Source of the DNA: CAVLCC01 sp963624975 | GTDB taxonomy: Bacteria; Actinomycetota; Coriobacteriia; Coriobacteriales; CADBOM01 | Reading direction: 5' to 3' | DNA length: 52,429 nt | Assembly (NCBI GenBank): GCA_963624975.1 | Contig: CAVFRF010000100.1 | Location: 1-52,429, forward strand | In this document: piece by piece, positions 20,836-27,899 of the stretch | Layout of the letters: the number at the start of each line of letters is the position of its first letter | Numbering within the stretch: the stretch's first letter is position 1 | Position numbers and translations under genes: made by a program | The notes under the pieces: generated by a model | The model's database searches: none | What the model was told of the DNA's origin: nothing | What the model saw: only the letters and a program-made list of their open reading frames with translations

Positions 20836-21883
20836 GACGCCCGTGGGGGTCATGCTGGTCAACTTCGGGGTTCCCGAGAACGTCGACCCCAAGACCGTGG
20901 GCAAGTTCATGAGGTCGTACGTGGCCGATGGCCGAGTGTTCGGCTTCTTCGGGCTGATGCTGCACGACATCCTCCACTGGACCCGCCGCAAGACCATCGA
21001 GATGGAGTCGACCGCCCGATACGCCGACCTCTACGACGGCGACCACTTTCCCTACACCAACACCAGCGCCCGGCTGAGGCGCAAGGTCGAGGAGCGTCTG
21101 GAAAAGATGGGCGCCGACAACGCCGAGGTGGTCATGGCGTTTCGCTACGGCGAGCCCAGCATGCGCGACGGCTTCAGGCAGCTCGAGGACCTGGGCTGCA
21201 AGCGCATCGTGGTGATGCCGCTCTACCCGCAGTCGTCGTACGAGTTCACCGCGTCGGTGCACGACGAGCTGTCGCGCGAGCAGCGCGGCTTCACGCGTGG
21301 CATGGAATTTCGCTTCGTCGACAACTTCTACAAAGACCCGCTCTACGTGAAGGCGGTGGCCCGCAAGATTCGCGAGCACGTGGACGTGGACGGAGGCGAC
21401 GACAAGATCGTGTTCGCCTATCGCGCGATTCCGCTGCGCGACATCCTGCATGGCGACAGCTACGAGCTGCAGACGTCGGCCACCGCGCTGGCCATCGCCA
21501 ACGAGCTGGGGCTAGAGCGCAGGCGGTGGACCATCTCCTACATCCCCTACAGCCACCTCGACGACTACGACACCCTCAAGCCCGACATCGACGAGACGGT
21601 CGAGCGCTTCGCGCTGGGCAAGGTGCGCCATGTGGCCGTGGTGTGCCCGGGCCAGGTGGTGGACTCGGTGGACACGCTCTACGAGATCGACGAGAGAATG
21701 CGGCAGCGCTTCGAGTCGCGCTTCGCCGGCAGCTATGCCAAGTGCCGCTTCACCTTCGTGCCGGCGCTGGGCGACGACGACCTCTTCGTTGACGCGCTGG
21801 CCCGCATCATCCTCGGCAACATGGACGGCTGGGAGTCGCACTATTGCGCCGGCGTCGGCGGCCGCGTGGGTCGCGAGGATTAG
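20822..21883 (+). CDS. Ferrochelatase-fold protein with replaced active-site histidine
   Basis: 353 residues from the ATG overlapping the previous gene. The N-terminus (VGVMLVNFGVPENVD) and the middle region (MAFRYGEPSM, then VVMPLYPQSS) are those of ferrochelatases, which insert iron into protoporphyrin or coproporphyrin. However, the invariant SAHG active-site segment reads FAYRAIP, placing Tyr200-Arg201 where Ala-His would stand. The second motif, usually FVSEHIETL-like, reads VVDSVDTLYEID, with Ser282 for His and Asp284 for Glu. The fold is probably kept but ordinary chelatase chemistry is doubtful. No other haem-synthesis gene is nearby. Options include a different metal or tetrapyrrole reaction, haem binding, or a non-catalytic role. 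Length is normal, and the DNA looks like its neighbours, so it does not look like a decaying gene. Confidence 0.8.
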   Translation: MSINKTPVGVMLVNFGVPENVDPKTVGKFMRSYVADGRVFGFFGLMLHDILHWTRRKTIEMESTARYADLYDGDHFPYTNTSARLRRKVEERLEKMGADNAEVVMAFRYGEPSMRDGFRQLEDLGCKRIVVMPLYPQSSYEFTASVHDELSREQRGFTRGMEFRFVDNFYKDPLYVKAVARKIREHVDVDGGDDKIVFAYRAIPLRDILHGDSYELQTSATALAIANELGLERRRWTISYIPYSHLDDYDTLKPDIDETVERFALGKVRHVAVVCPGQVVDSVDTLYEIDERMRQRFESRFAGSYAKCRFTFVPALGDDDLFVDALARIILGNMDGWESHYCAGVGGRVGRED

Positions 21884-22062
21884 AATTTCAATTAGCTGCA
21901 TAAAGTTTGCAATTCACAAACACTCCACAACTATGCTGGATTAGAATCTAAACCGTGCTCGTAGGGCTTGCATGGGCTGCCATGCGGGCACCGTGAAGGT
22001 CGCACGAGACCACCCCTGCATTCCCGCATCGTGCGACGAGGCAAACGTAAAGGAGAAGTATC

Positions 22063-22779
22063 GTGAAGAAGTATGCTGCCGAGGCGTTCGGCACGTTCGT
22101 GCTCACCCTTTTCGGGTGCGGAAGCGCCGCTATCGCGGGCACCGCTCTGGGAACCCTGGGCATCGCCTTCGCCTTCGGCCTGTCGATCGTGGCCATGGCG
22201 TTCGTGATCGGCAACGTGTCCGGCTGCCACATCAACCCCGCAGTATCGCTCGGCCTGTTCCTCGACAAGAGGCTCTCGGCGGTCGACCTCATCTGCTACT
22301 GGATCTCGCAGTTCATCGGCGCAATCGTGGCCGCGCTGGTGCTGGCGGCCATCATCTGCTGCACCGACGACCTCTCGCTTGCCATCACCGGACTGGGCTG
22401 CAACGGCTTCGACCTGCAAAGCTCGGTTGGCCTCAACATGGGCGGCGCCATTCTTGTCGAGGTCATCCTCACCTGCGTGTTCGTGCTGGTGGTGCTGGGT
22501 TCCACCGCCAACGAGAAGACCGCTCCCTACGCGGGCCTCATCATCGGCCTGGCGCTGGTCTTCGTGCACATCATGGGCATCCCGCTCACGGGCACCTCGG
22601 TTAATCCGGCTCGCAGCTTCGGTCCGGCTCTGGTCATGGCCTTGCAGGGCGGTGACGCCACCGCTCTCACGCAGGTATGGGTGTTCATCGCGGCTCCGCT
22701 GCTGGGAGGTGCCGTCGCGGCTCTCATCTGGAAGGTGTTCAAGTCCAAGGATGCCGACGCGGAGGTTTCCGCCGAATAG
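22063..22779 (+). CDS. aqpZ: Aquaporin Z-like channel (MIP family)
   Basis: 238 residues from GTG with AAAGGAGA 6-7 nt upstream. Six membrane helices are evident, with both half-helix NPA motifs: HINPAVS (Asn58) and SVNPARSFGPAL (Asn181). The arginine after the second NPA and the small residues around it, together with HIMG in helix 5, fit the narrow water-selective filter of AqpZ rather than a glycerol facilitator. The protein would let water, and perhaps small neutral solutes, cross the cytoplasmic membrane. It stands alone: about 180 bp separate it from the ferrochelatase-like gene. Confidence 0.92.
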   Translation: MKKYAAEAFGTFVLTLFGCGSAAIAGTALGTLGIAFAFGLSIVAMAFVIGNVSGCHINPAVSLGLFLDKRLSAVDLICYWISQFIGAIVAALVLAAIICCTDDLSLAITGLGCNGFDLQSSVGLNMGGAILVEVILTCVFVLVVLGSTANEKTAPYAGLIIGLALVFVHIMGIPLTGTSVNPARSFGPALVMALQGGDATALTQVWVFIAAPLLGGAVAALIWKVFKSKDADAEVSAE

Positions 22780-22906
22780 TTTATCCGCTGTCGTTTGCAT
22801 TCAGGGCTGTTTGAGCTTTGAATTGTGGTAGTTTGAGAAACGGCAGTTTATGCGGTGCGCCGGGGATTTCCGCGCCGCCAGAGGCAATCGTTGTAAGGAG
22901 ATAAAG

Positions 22907-23506
22907 ATGCCCTCCAAGATCATTACTATCAGCCGTCAATACGGCAGCGGCGGACGCGAGGTTGGCAAGAAGCTCGCGGAGAAGCTGGGTTACGCGTACT
23001 ACGACAAAGAGATCATCAACCGCGCCGTGGACGAGAGCGCCATCAGCAAGGAGATGCTGGAAAAGGGCGACGAGAACGTGGGCAGCTCGTTCTCGTACTT
23101 CCTGTCGTTCGCGCACGGCACGTCCGACGACGCGTCGCTGCCCCTTCCCGACCGCATCTTCATGGTGCAGGCCAAGGTCATCAAGGAGATGGCCAGCGAG
23201 GGTCCGTGCGTGATCATCGGCAGGTCGGCCGACTACATCCTGCAGGACGAGCCCGACCTTCTGCGCGTGCTCGTCTACGCCGATACCAAGTCGCGTATCG
23301 CCCGCGTGATGCAGCGCAACGAGCTTACCGAGAAGGGCGCCATGGCCCGCATCAAGAAGGTCGACAAGGGACGTGCCCTGTACTACGAGCAGTTCACCGG
23401 CAACAAGTGGTGCGACGCATTCGAGCACGACGTGGCCATTTCGACCAGCAAGTTCTCGATCGACGAGGCTGCCGACATCCTGGCACACATGGCCAAGTAC
23501 GAGTAG
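22907..23506 (+). CDS. Cytidylate kinase-like protein
   Basis: 199 residues, ATG preceded by AAGGAG at 7 nt. The N-terminal ITISRQYGSGGREVGKKLA is the P-loop of the cytidylate-kinase-like family (Cytidylate_kin2), followed by LGYAYYDKEII. The basic segment RNELTEKGAMARIKKVDKGRALYY matches the lid region of this family. It is shorter than and distinct from Cmk, so it may phosphorylate another nucleotide or serve as a regulator. The substrate is not assigned. The 127-bp leader can form a long-range 9-bp stem (22788-22796 with 22838-22846) and contains two GTTTGAG repeats 21 bp apart. Confidence 0.85.
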   Translation: MPSKIITISRQYGSGGREVGKKLAEKLGYAYYDKEIINRAVDESAISKEMLEKGDENVGSSFSYFLSFAHGTSDDASLPLPDRIFMVQAKVIKEMASEGPCVIIGRSADYILQDEPDLLRVLVYADTKSRIARVMQRNELTEKGAMARIKKVDKGRALYYEQFTGNKWCDAFEHDVAISTSKFSIDEAADILAHMAKYE

Positions 23507-23521
23507 CCGCCGCGCCTGCGG

Positions 23522-23550
23522 CGGGTCGCGGCGAGCGTAGCGGGTCGCGG
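23522..23550. repeat. 29-bp GC-rich direct repeat, copy 1
   Basis: It is nearly identical to 23638-23666. Both contain GCGTAGCGGGTCGCG. The 116-bp stretch between them holds further imperfect GGGTCGCG units, so the whole of 23520-23668 is a degenerate tandem tract. Confidence 0.6.
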
Positions 23551-23637
23551 AGCGGTGCGGCGAGTGTCGCGGGTCGCGGAGCGGCATGCGACGCGGTGTT
23601 GCGGCACGAGGCAAGCGACGCGGATCGCGGGTCGTAG

Positions 23638-23666
23638 CGGGTCGCGTCGAGCGTAGCGGGTCGCGT
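23638..23666. repeat. 29-bp GC-rich direct repeat, copy 2
   Basis: Second copy of the repeat at 23522-23550, with 2-3 differences. Confidence 0.6.
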
Positions 23667-23694
23667 CTAGGCGCGAGATATAGGCAAGGAACGA

Positions 23695-23726
23695 GGGCGG
23701 GTCTTCGAGCAATCGGAGGCCCGCCC
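23695..23726 (+). terminator. Terminator-like hairpin after the cytidylate-kinase-like gene
   Basis: GGGCGGGTCTTC pairs with GGAGGCCCGCCC over 12 bp (two G-U pairs) around an 8-nt loop. TTCTTGCGTTT follows. It lies about 190 bp past the stop, and its 5' arm begins just after the first ATAGGCAAGGAA motif. Confidence 0.6.
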
Positions 23727-23955
23727 TTCTTGCGTTTGCACACTCGCGCCAAAACTCTGCCAATCTGCTTGCTCTGCCCTCGTGCGGTGCAGCCTGTCCG
23801 TTTGCTCGCGATGCGAGTCGTGCATTCTCGCCAGTCCCCGCATTTCCTCAGCGCTCGCATCTTCTAGCAATCGCACCCGTTCGCTTGCGGCACCGCCAGC
23901 ATCCGTCGGCGGCCAGGCAAACATCCATCTGCTCTGACTCCGCACGCAATCGCCC

Positions 23956-23991
23956 GGTTGCTGGGCGCAACATAGGCAAGGAAAAGATGGC
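23956..23991. repeat. 36-bp direct repeat, copy 1
   Basis: It matches 24155-24190 with 2 differences in 36, at a spacing of 199 bp. It contains GCTGGGCGCA and ATAGGCAAGGAAAAGA. A shorter relative, ATAGGCAAGGAA, is at 23680-23691. Confidence 0.75.
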
Positions 23992-24154
23992 GGGCATTTC
24001 TGCTGCTTGCGCAGTTACGGCAGCAGATTCAGCAGCCTGCATTCCTTGCTCTCAAGTGCGATGCCGCCATCCCCCTTTAGTAGCCAGCAATCCCTCTTGC
24101 GCTCGCGGCACAACTTCGCCAATCTGCACGTTTCACCCTTGACCGTCGCCGCTT

Positions 24155-24190
24155 GGTTGCTGGGCGCAGCATAGGCAAGGAAAAGACGGC
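24155..24190. repeat. 36-bp direct repeat, copy 2
   Basis: Second copy of the repeat at 23956-23991. Confidence 0.75.
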
Positions 24191-24252
24191 AGTCGTTTTC
24201 GTGGCTTGCACTCTTCCTTTGCCGTGTAGTGTGAAGGTCGTGCGGTGTGTCT

Positions 24253-24490
24253 TTGACAGAAAAATGGGGTCGACGGTTCAAAAACCCCAACACATGACGG
24301 TTGCTCTAGCCCATCGTACGGGTTGAAAGGTGAGGTGCGAAATGGGGGACACAACATGTTGTGTTTATGTGGCAGAATTCTCGCTTAAAAACTATTACCC
24401 CCTTCAGGACGGTGTTCGCGACATACTGTTGTACCCTGCGATGCGTCATGTGTTGGGGTTTTTGAACCGTCGAGGTCGATTTCTTGTCAA
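24253..24490. mobile_element. MITE-like element, about 238 bp, with terminal inverted repeats
   Basis: Positions 24271-24299 are the exact reverse complement of 24444-24472 (29 bp, core TTCAAAAACCCCAACACATG). The similarity extends outward with gaps to TTGACA at 24253-24258 and its complement TGTCAA at 24485-24490, giving arms of about 47 bp. The roughly 145-bp interior has no transposase and carries a perfect 16-bp palindrome at 24349-24364. Base composition is lower in GC than in the flanking genes. Target-site duplications could not be fixed. A non-autonomous transposable element is the best reading. A large cruciform regulatory site is the alternative. Confidence 0.55.
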
Positions 24491-24552
24491 GAGTCTCAAG
24501 ATTGATGATGTTCAACTACGTTGCGGTAGTATTCTAGGGTCTAATTTGAGGA

Positions 24553-27498
24553 ATGATTGCGGTCATGCTGCGGCTGCTCATATGTATGAAAGGCGCGTTG
24601 CACTTGAAGCTCGGTTGGTGGAAGGCGAAGGCCGGAATAATCGCAACGATGGTTGTGGCAGCAATGGTCGTCGTGACACTGGCCGTTTGCGTGAAGGTGA
24701 CTGGCCCGAACGCAGTGCAGGGCGATTCCGCCGTCGCGGCGACCTCCACGCAGGATGATGGTGCAAACGGTTCCTCCGGGGGCGAAACTTCGGATGCCGA
24801 CTTCGAGATCGTGCAGGACGAAGCCGGGCACGACATGATGGCGCATGAGCTTATCGTTGCCTTTGATAAGAACGCCGACGAGCAGCAAGCGCGCGAAAGC
24901 ATCGAGGCGCTGGGCTACGAGGTCGACGAGACCTTGGCATCTGCGAACGACGAGACCGGTCGGACCGTGCTGGTAAAGCTCCCGCTAGATGTGGAGGTCG
25001 AAGATGCCGTTGCGCTGATGAACGAGCAACCTGGCGTGGGATATGCCGAGCCTGATTACGTGGCCGAGCTTGTGGACGACGCGAGCACAATTGACGCGAG
25101 CGCATCTGCAGTTGCCGAAGCGTTCTGCTCGATGGTCGACGCGAGCGCGTCCATCGTAGCAAATGCGACCTCGGACGAGGTCGGCGACGAGCAGGAAGCC
25201 CAGCTCGCTTCTTCCGTCAACGACACATACGCCAGCCAGCAGTGGGCGCTCGATGCAATGGGGGTCTACGATGCCTGGGACGTTGCCCGCTGCGAGAAGG
25301 CGGTGTCGGTGGCCGTGATCGATGCGGGCGCGAACACCGACCACGAGGATCTGGCTGGCAACATCGTGGCCACCTACAACGCTGCCACCCAAGACGACTT
25401 CGCAGACAATTCGGCCAACCATGGCACGCATGTGTCGGGCATAGTGGCGGCCAAGGCCAACAACGGCAAGGGCGTTGCGGGCGTGAGCTACAACGCCGGA
25501 ATCGTGGCTATCGATGCAAGCTATTGCGACAGTGGAGGCAAGGAACACATAACGGTATCGGCCATTGTCAAGGGTTATCAATATCTGATTGAGAACGCCA
25601 GCAAGTACAACATTCGCGTGGTGAACATGAGCTTGGCTGGCTCGGGGACCATCAGCACGTCGCTGTCTGAGCAGATCGACCTTGCGGAGGAGAAGGGCAT
25701 CGTTACGGTGTGCGCTGCGGGCAATTCGTCCTCGAGTTTGACTCCACCTTGCGCTGCATGGCCCGGCGATTATGAGAAGTGCGTGAACGTGATCAATCTG
25801 AGAGGCACCAAGAACAGCTCGGGGCAGTGGACGTATACCCGATCGAATAGCTCCAACTATGGCGAGGGCAAGAACATCAGCGCGCCCGGGATGGACATCT
25901 ACAGCACCACGAGTTCTACGGGGAGCGTCAGGTATGCTACCAAGAGCGGCACGTCGATGGCATCTCCGCAGGTTGCGGGCATCGCGGCGCTCATGTTTGC
26001 GGCAAACCCCAGCCTTACCGCGGAGCAGTGCAAGAGCATCCTATACTCCACGGCCACCGACCTCGGCACCGCGGGATTTGATACCGGCTACGGTTGGGGA
26101 GCGGTCAACGCGTTCGCCGCAGTCCACATGGCCAAAGCCGGCACCACCTCGCATGCTTACGCTTCGCTCGTGACTGCAGAAGCAACCTGCACCGAACCCG
26201 GCAACATACGCTACACCTGCACTGGATGCGGCCACTACTACGATGAGCCGATTGCCGCTACGGGTCACAGCTATGCGGTGTCGGCCACCGTCGAACCGAC
26301 ATGCGCGCAGCCGGGATACACGCGCTACACCTGCTCGAATTGCGGCGACTCCTACGACGAGCCGATTCCCGCGTCCGGTCACACTCCGGGAGAGTGGCAG
26401 ACGTTGCAGGTGGCGACTCTCGGACATGCGGGTAGCGAGGAGCAGCGCTGCACCGAGTGCAAGACGCTGCTCGACACACGCGAGGTGCCACAGCTGGCGG
26501 AGTTCGTCAGGCTCACGGGCAGCACGCGCTACGACACGGCGGCGGCCATCGCCAGCGAGTATCGGGACGGCGACACCTGCGAGTTCGCGATCGTGGCATC
26601 GGGTGACAACTTCCCCGATGCGCTGGCAGCGTCGTATGCCGCCGGCATGCTCAACGCTCCCATAATGCTCACAAATCCGAACTCGCTGTCGCAGCAGACA
26701 CTGGAGCAAATCGAGGAAAGCGAGGCATCCCACATCGTGGTGATTGGCGGCGATGCGGCAGTGTCGGCCAACGTGGCCAGCCAGCTCGAGTCGATCGACG
26801 GGGTGAGCGAGGTCATGCGGATAGCGGGCGGCACGCGCTTCGAGACCGCGGAGGAAATCTACAAGCAGGTCGGATCGATGGTCGATGACGGCACGGGCGT
26901 TTCCGGCGGTGGTACCGCGCCCGACACCGACATCCCGGCATCTGCGGTCACCACTTCCCGTACCGCGATCGTCGCCAACGCCTATGCGTTTCCCGATGCC
27001 CTGTGCGCGTCGCCCATCGCCTATGCGGAGCACTCCCCGATCTTCCTCGCTAGCGGCGATTCTCTGCAGCAGAGCACGGCCAGCATCCTCACCAGCGGGA
27101 GCTTCGACGAAGTGCTGATCGTCGGCGGCAGCGCCGCGGTATCGGGACAAATCGAGGAGCATCTCGAAGACGCGGGTCTCGAGGTCACGCGCCTTTCCGG
27201 AGAGAGCCGCTACGATACCAGCGCGGCAATCGCCAACTATGCGCTGCAGCAGGGAACCCTCACCACGCAGTCGATGGGTGTCGCTTCCGGCGGCAACTTC
27301 CCCGACGCGCTCGCCGGCGCCGCGCTTTGCGGCAAGAACAAGTCGGTGCTGCTGCTGGCCAATCCGAACGACGGCGGCGACAACTCGGTGCTCGCCACGT
27401 TCGTGCGCGGGCATCGCCTGGGAATCGAGAAGCTCTACATCTTCGGCGGAGATGCTGCGGTACCGGCCTCGGTCGAGGAGCTGCTGCGCGGCCTCTAG
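24553..27498 (+). CDS. Secreted subtilisin-family (S8) protease with three CWB2 repeats
   Basis: Up to 981 residues. The start is unsure: ATG 24553 has GAGG too close, and ATG 24565 or 24586 would also keep the signal/anchor helix IIATMVVAAMVVVTLAVCV. An inhibitor-like propeptide (about 95-175) precedes the S8 domain, with Asp257 (VIDAG), His290 (NHGTHVSG) and Ser468 (GTSMASPQ), and AAGNSS for the oxyanion Asn. Two Cys/His-rich modules follow (about 530-620; CTGCGHYYDEPI and CSNCGDSYDEPI) and a partial third. Three cell-wall-binding type 2 repeats end the protein (about 652-745, 755-870, 875-981; RLTGSTRYDT, RIAGGTRFET, RLSGESRYDT). It should be an exported, wall-associated protease processing surface or host proteins. 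It is monocistronic, flanked on both sides by repeat-rich spacers. Confidence 0.92.
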   Translation: MIAVMLRLLICMKGALHLKLGWWKAKAGIIATMVVAAMVVVTLAVCVKVTGPNAVQGDSAVAATSTQDDGANGSSGGETSDADFEIVQDEAGHDMMAHELIVAFDKNADEQQARESIEALGYEVDETLASANDETGRTVLVKLPLDVEVEDAVALMNEQPGVGYAEPDYVAELVDDASTIDASASAVAEAFCSMVDASASIVANATSDEVGDEQEAQLASSVNDTYASQQWALDAMGVYDAWDVARCEKAVSVAVIDAGANTDHEDLAGNIVATYNAATQDDFADNSANHGTHVSGIVAAKANNGKGVAGVSYNAGIVAIDASYCDSGGKEHITVSAIVKGYQYLIENASKYNIRVVNMSLAGSGTISTSLSEQIDLAEEKGIVTVCAAGNSSSSLTPPCAAWPGDYEKCVNVINLRGTKNSSGQWTYTRSNSSNYGEGKNISAPGMDIYSTTSSTGSVRYATKSGTSMASPQVAGIAALMFAANPSLTAEQCKSILYSTATDLGTAGFDTGYGWGAVNAFAAVHMAKAGTTSHAYASLVTAEATCTEPGNIRYTCTGCGHYYDEPIAATGHSYAVSATVEPTCAQPGYTRYTCSNCGDSYDEPIPASGHTPGEWQTLQVATLGHAGSEEQRCTECKTLLDTREVPQLAEFVRLTGSTRYDTAAAIASEYRDGDTCEFAIVASGDNFPDALAASYAAGMLNAPIMLTNPNSLSQQTLEQIEESEASHIVVIGGDAAVSANVASQLESIDGVSEVMRIAGGTRFETAEEIYKQVGSMVDDGTGVSGGGTAPDTDIPASAVTTSRTAIVANAYAFPDALCASPIAYAEHSPIFLASGDSLQQSTASILTSGSFDEVLIVGGSAAVSGQIEEHLEDAGLEVTRLSGESRYDTSAAIANYALQQGTLTTQSMGVASGGNFPDALAGAALCGKNKSVLLLANPNDGGDNSVLATFVRGHRLGIEKLYIFGGDAAVPASVEELLRGL

Positions 27499-27506
27499 CA
27501 GCTGGC

Positions 27507-27635
27507 GGCAATTTGCGATTGCCGAAGGACATGCACGGCCTTACGGGATTTTGTGGCAATTAATTTCGATTGTCGAAGCGCATGCAGAGCGTTTCGATGT
27601 TTTGCGGTAGGAATTTTCGATTGCCGAACGGCGTA
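27507..27635 (+). repeat. 51-bp repeat array, rightward half (three units)
   Basis: Units share TTxxCGATTGCCGAA followed by a CATGCA-containing segment. The conserved GCCGAA/GTCGAA ends fall at 27526, 27577 and 27628, an exact period of 51 bp. Confidence 0.8.
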
Positions 27636-27711
27636 AGGCCTCCTAATTGAAGAAATGAGCTTGCGGACAGAGGATTGTTCGGGATTCGCATCCTGGTGGC
27701 TCTTTGTGTTG

Positions 27712-27842
27712 TTCGGCAATCGCAAAAAGCTGCCACGAATTAGCCTGAACCGATGTATTTCGTTCGGCAATCGAAAATTATCTCCACGAATTGCCACAAT
27801 GCCCTGCATGCCGTTCGGCAAACGCAAATAGCTGCCATCTAT
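27712..27842 (-). repeat. 51-bp repeat array, leftward half (three units)
   Basis: The same unit in inverse orientation: TTCGGCAA begins at 27712, 27763 and 27814, again exactly 51 bp apart. It mirrors the rightward half about a centre near 27670, so the two halves could pair in RNA or as a cruciform. Confidence 0.8.
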
Positions 27843-27899
27843 TGGACCGTCCGACAGATGGCAGAGCAAATAGCGTCTGAGCACGTTGGCGCTTCGCGC

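Larger units (their letters stand above)
23507..24552. other. Gene-free, repeat-rich kilobase
   Basis: No credible gene is seen in about 1 kb. It holds a GC-rich direct repeat pair (23522-23550 and 23638-23666), a terminator-like hairpin (23695-23726), a near-identical 36-bp direct repeat (23956-23991 and 24155-24190) and a 238-bp MITE-like inverted-repeat element (24253-24490). Open frames on the minus strand read through these repeats but have no ribosome sites and no family features. Confidence 0.7.
27499..27899. other. Gene-free spacer with inverted 51-bp repeat array
   Basis: This 401-bp interval between the converging subtilase and thrC genes holds three direct 51-bp units rightward and three leftward (see the two repeat entries). 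The minus strand is open for 129 codons across it, giving 17-residue repeats. There is no ribosome site and the same repeats read open in several frames, so I do not call a gene. Confidence 0.75.

Noticed and set aside
24271..24299. tRNA T-arm remnant (GGTTCAAAAACCCC) as an integration site
   Set aside because: The loop and stem do not fit a T-arm and no acceptor or anticodon stem lies upstream.
24330..24758. 142-codon frame covering part of the inverted-repeat element and the start of the subtilase gene
   Set aside because: It overlaps the subtilase signal region in another frame and shows no transposase motif.
27507..27842. CRISPR array
   Set aside because: Units differ throughout with no constant repeat/variable spacer pattern, the array flips orientation in the middle, and no cas genes are present.
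27495..27884. 129-codon minus-strand frame with 17-residue repeats through the 51-bp array
   Set aside because: Openness follows from the 51-bp period. The inverted half reads as an unrelated repeat peptide and there is no ribosome site.
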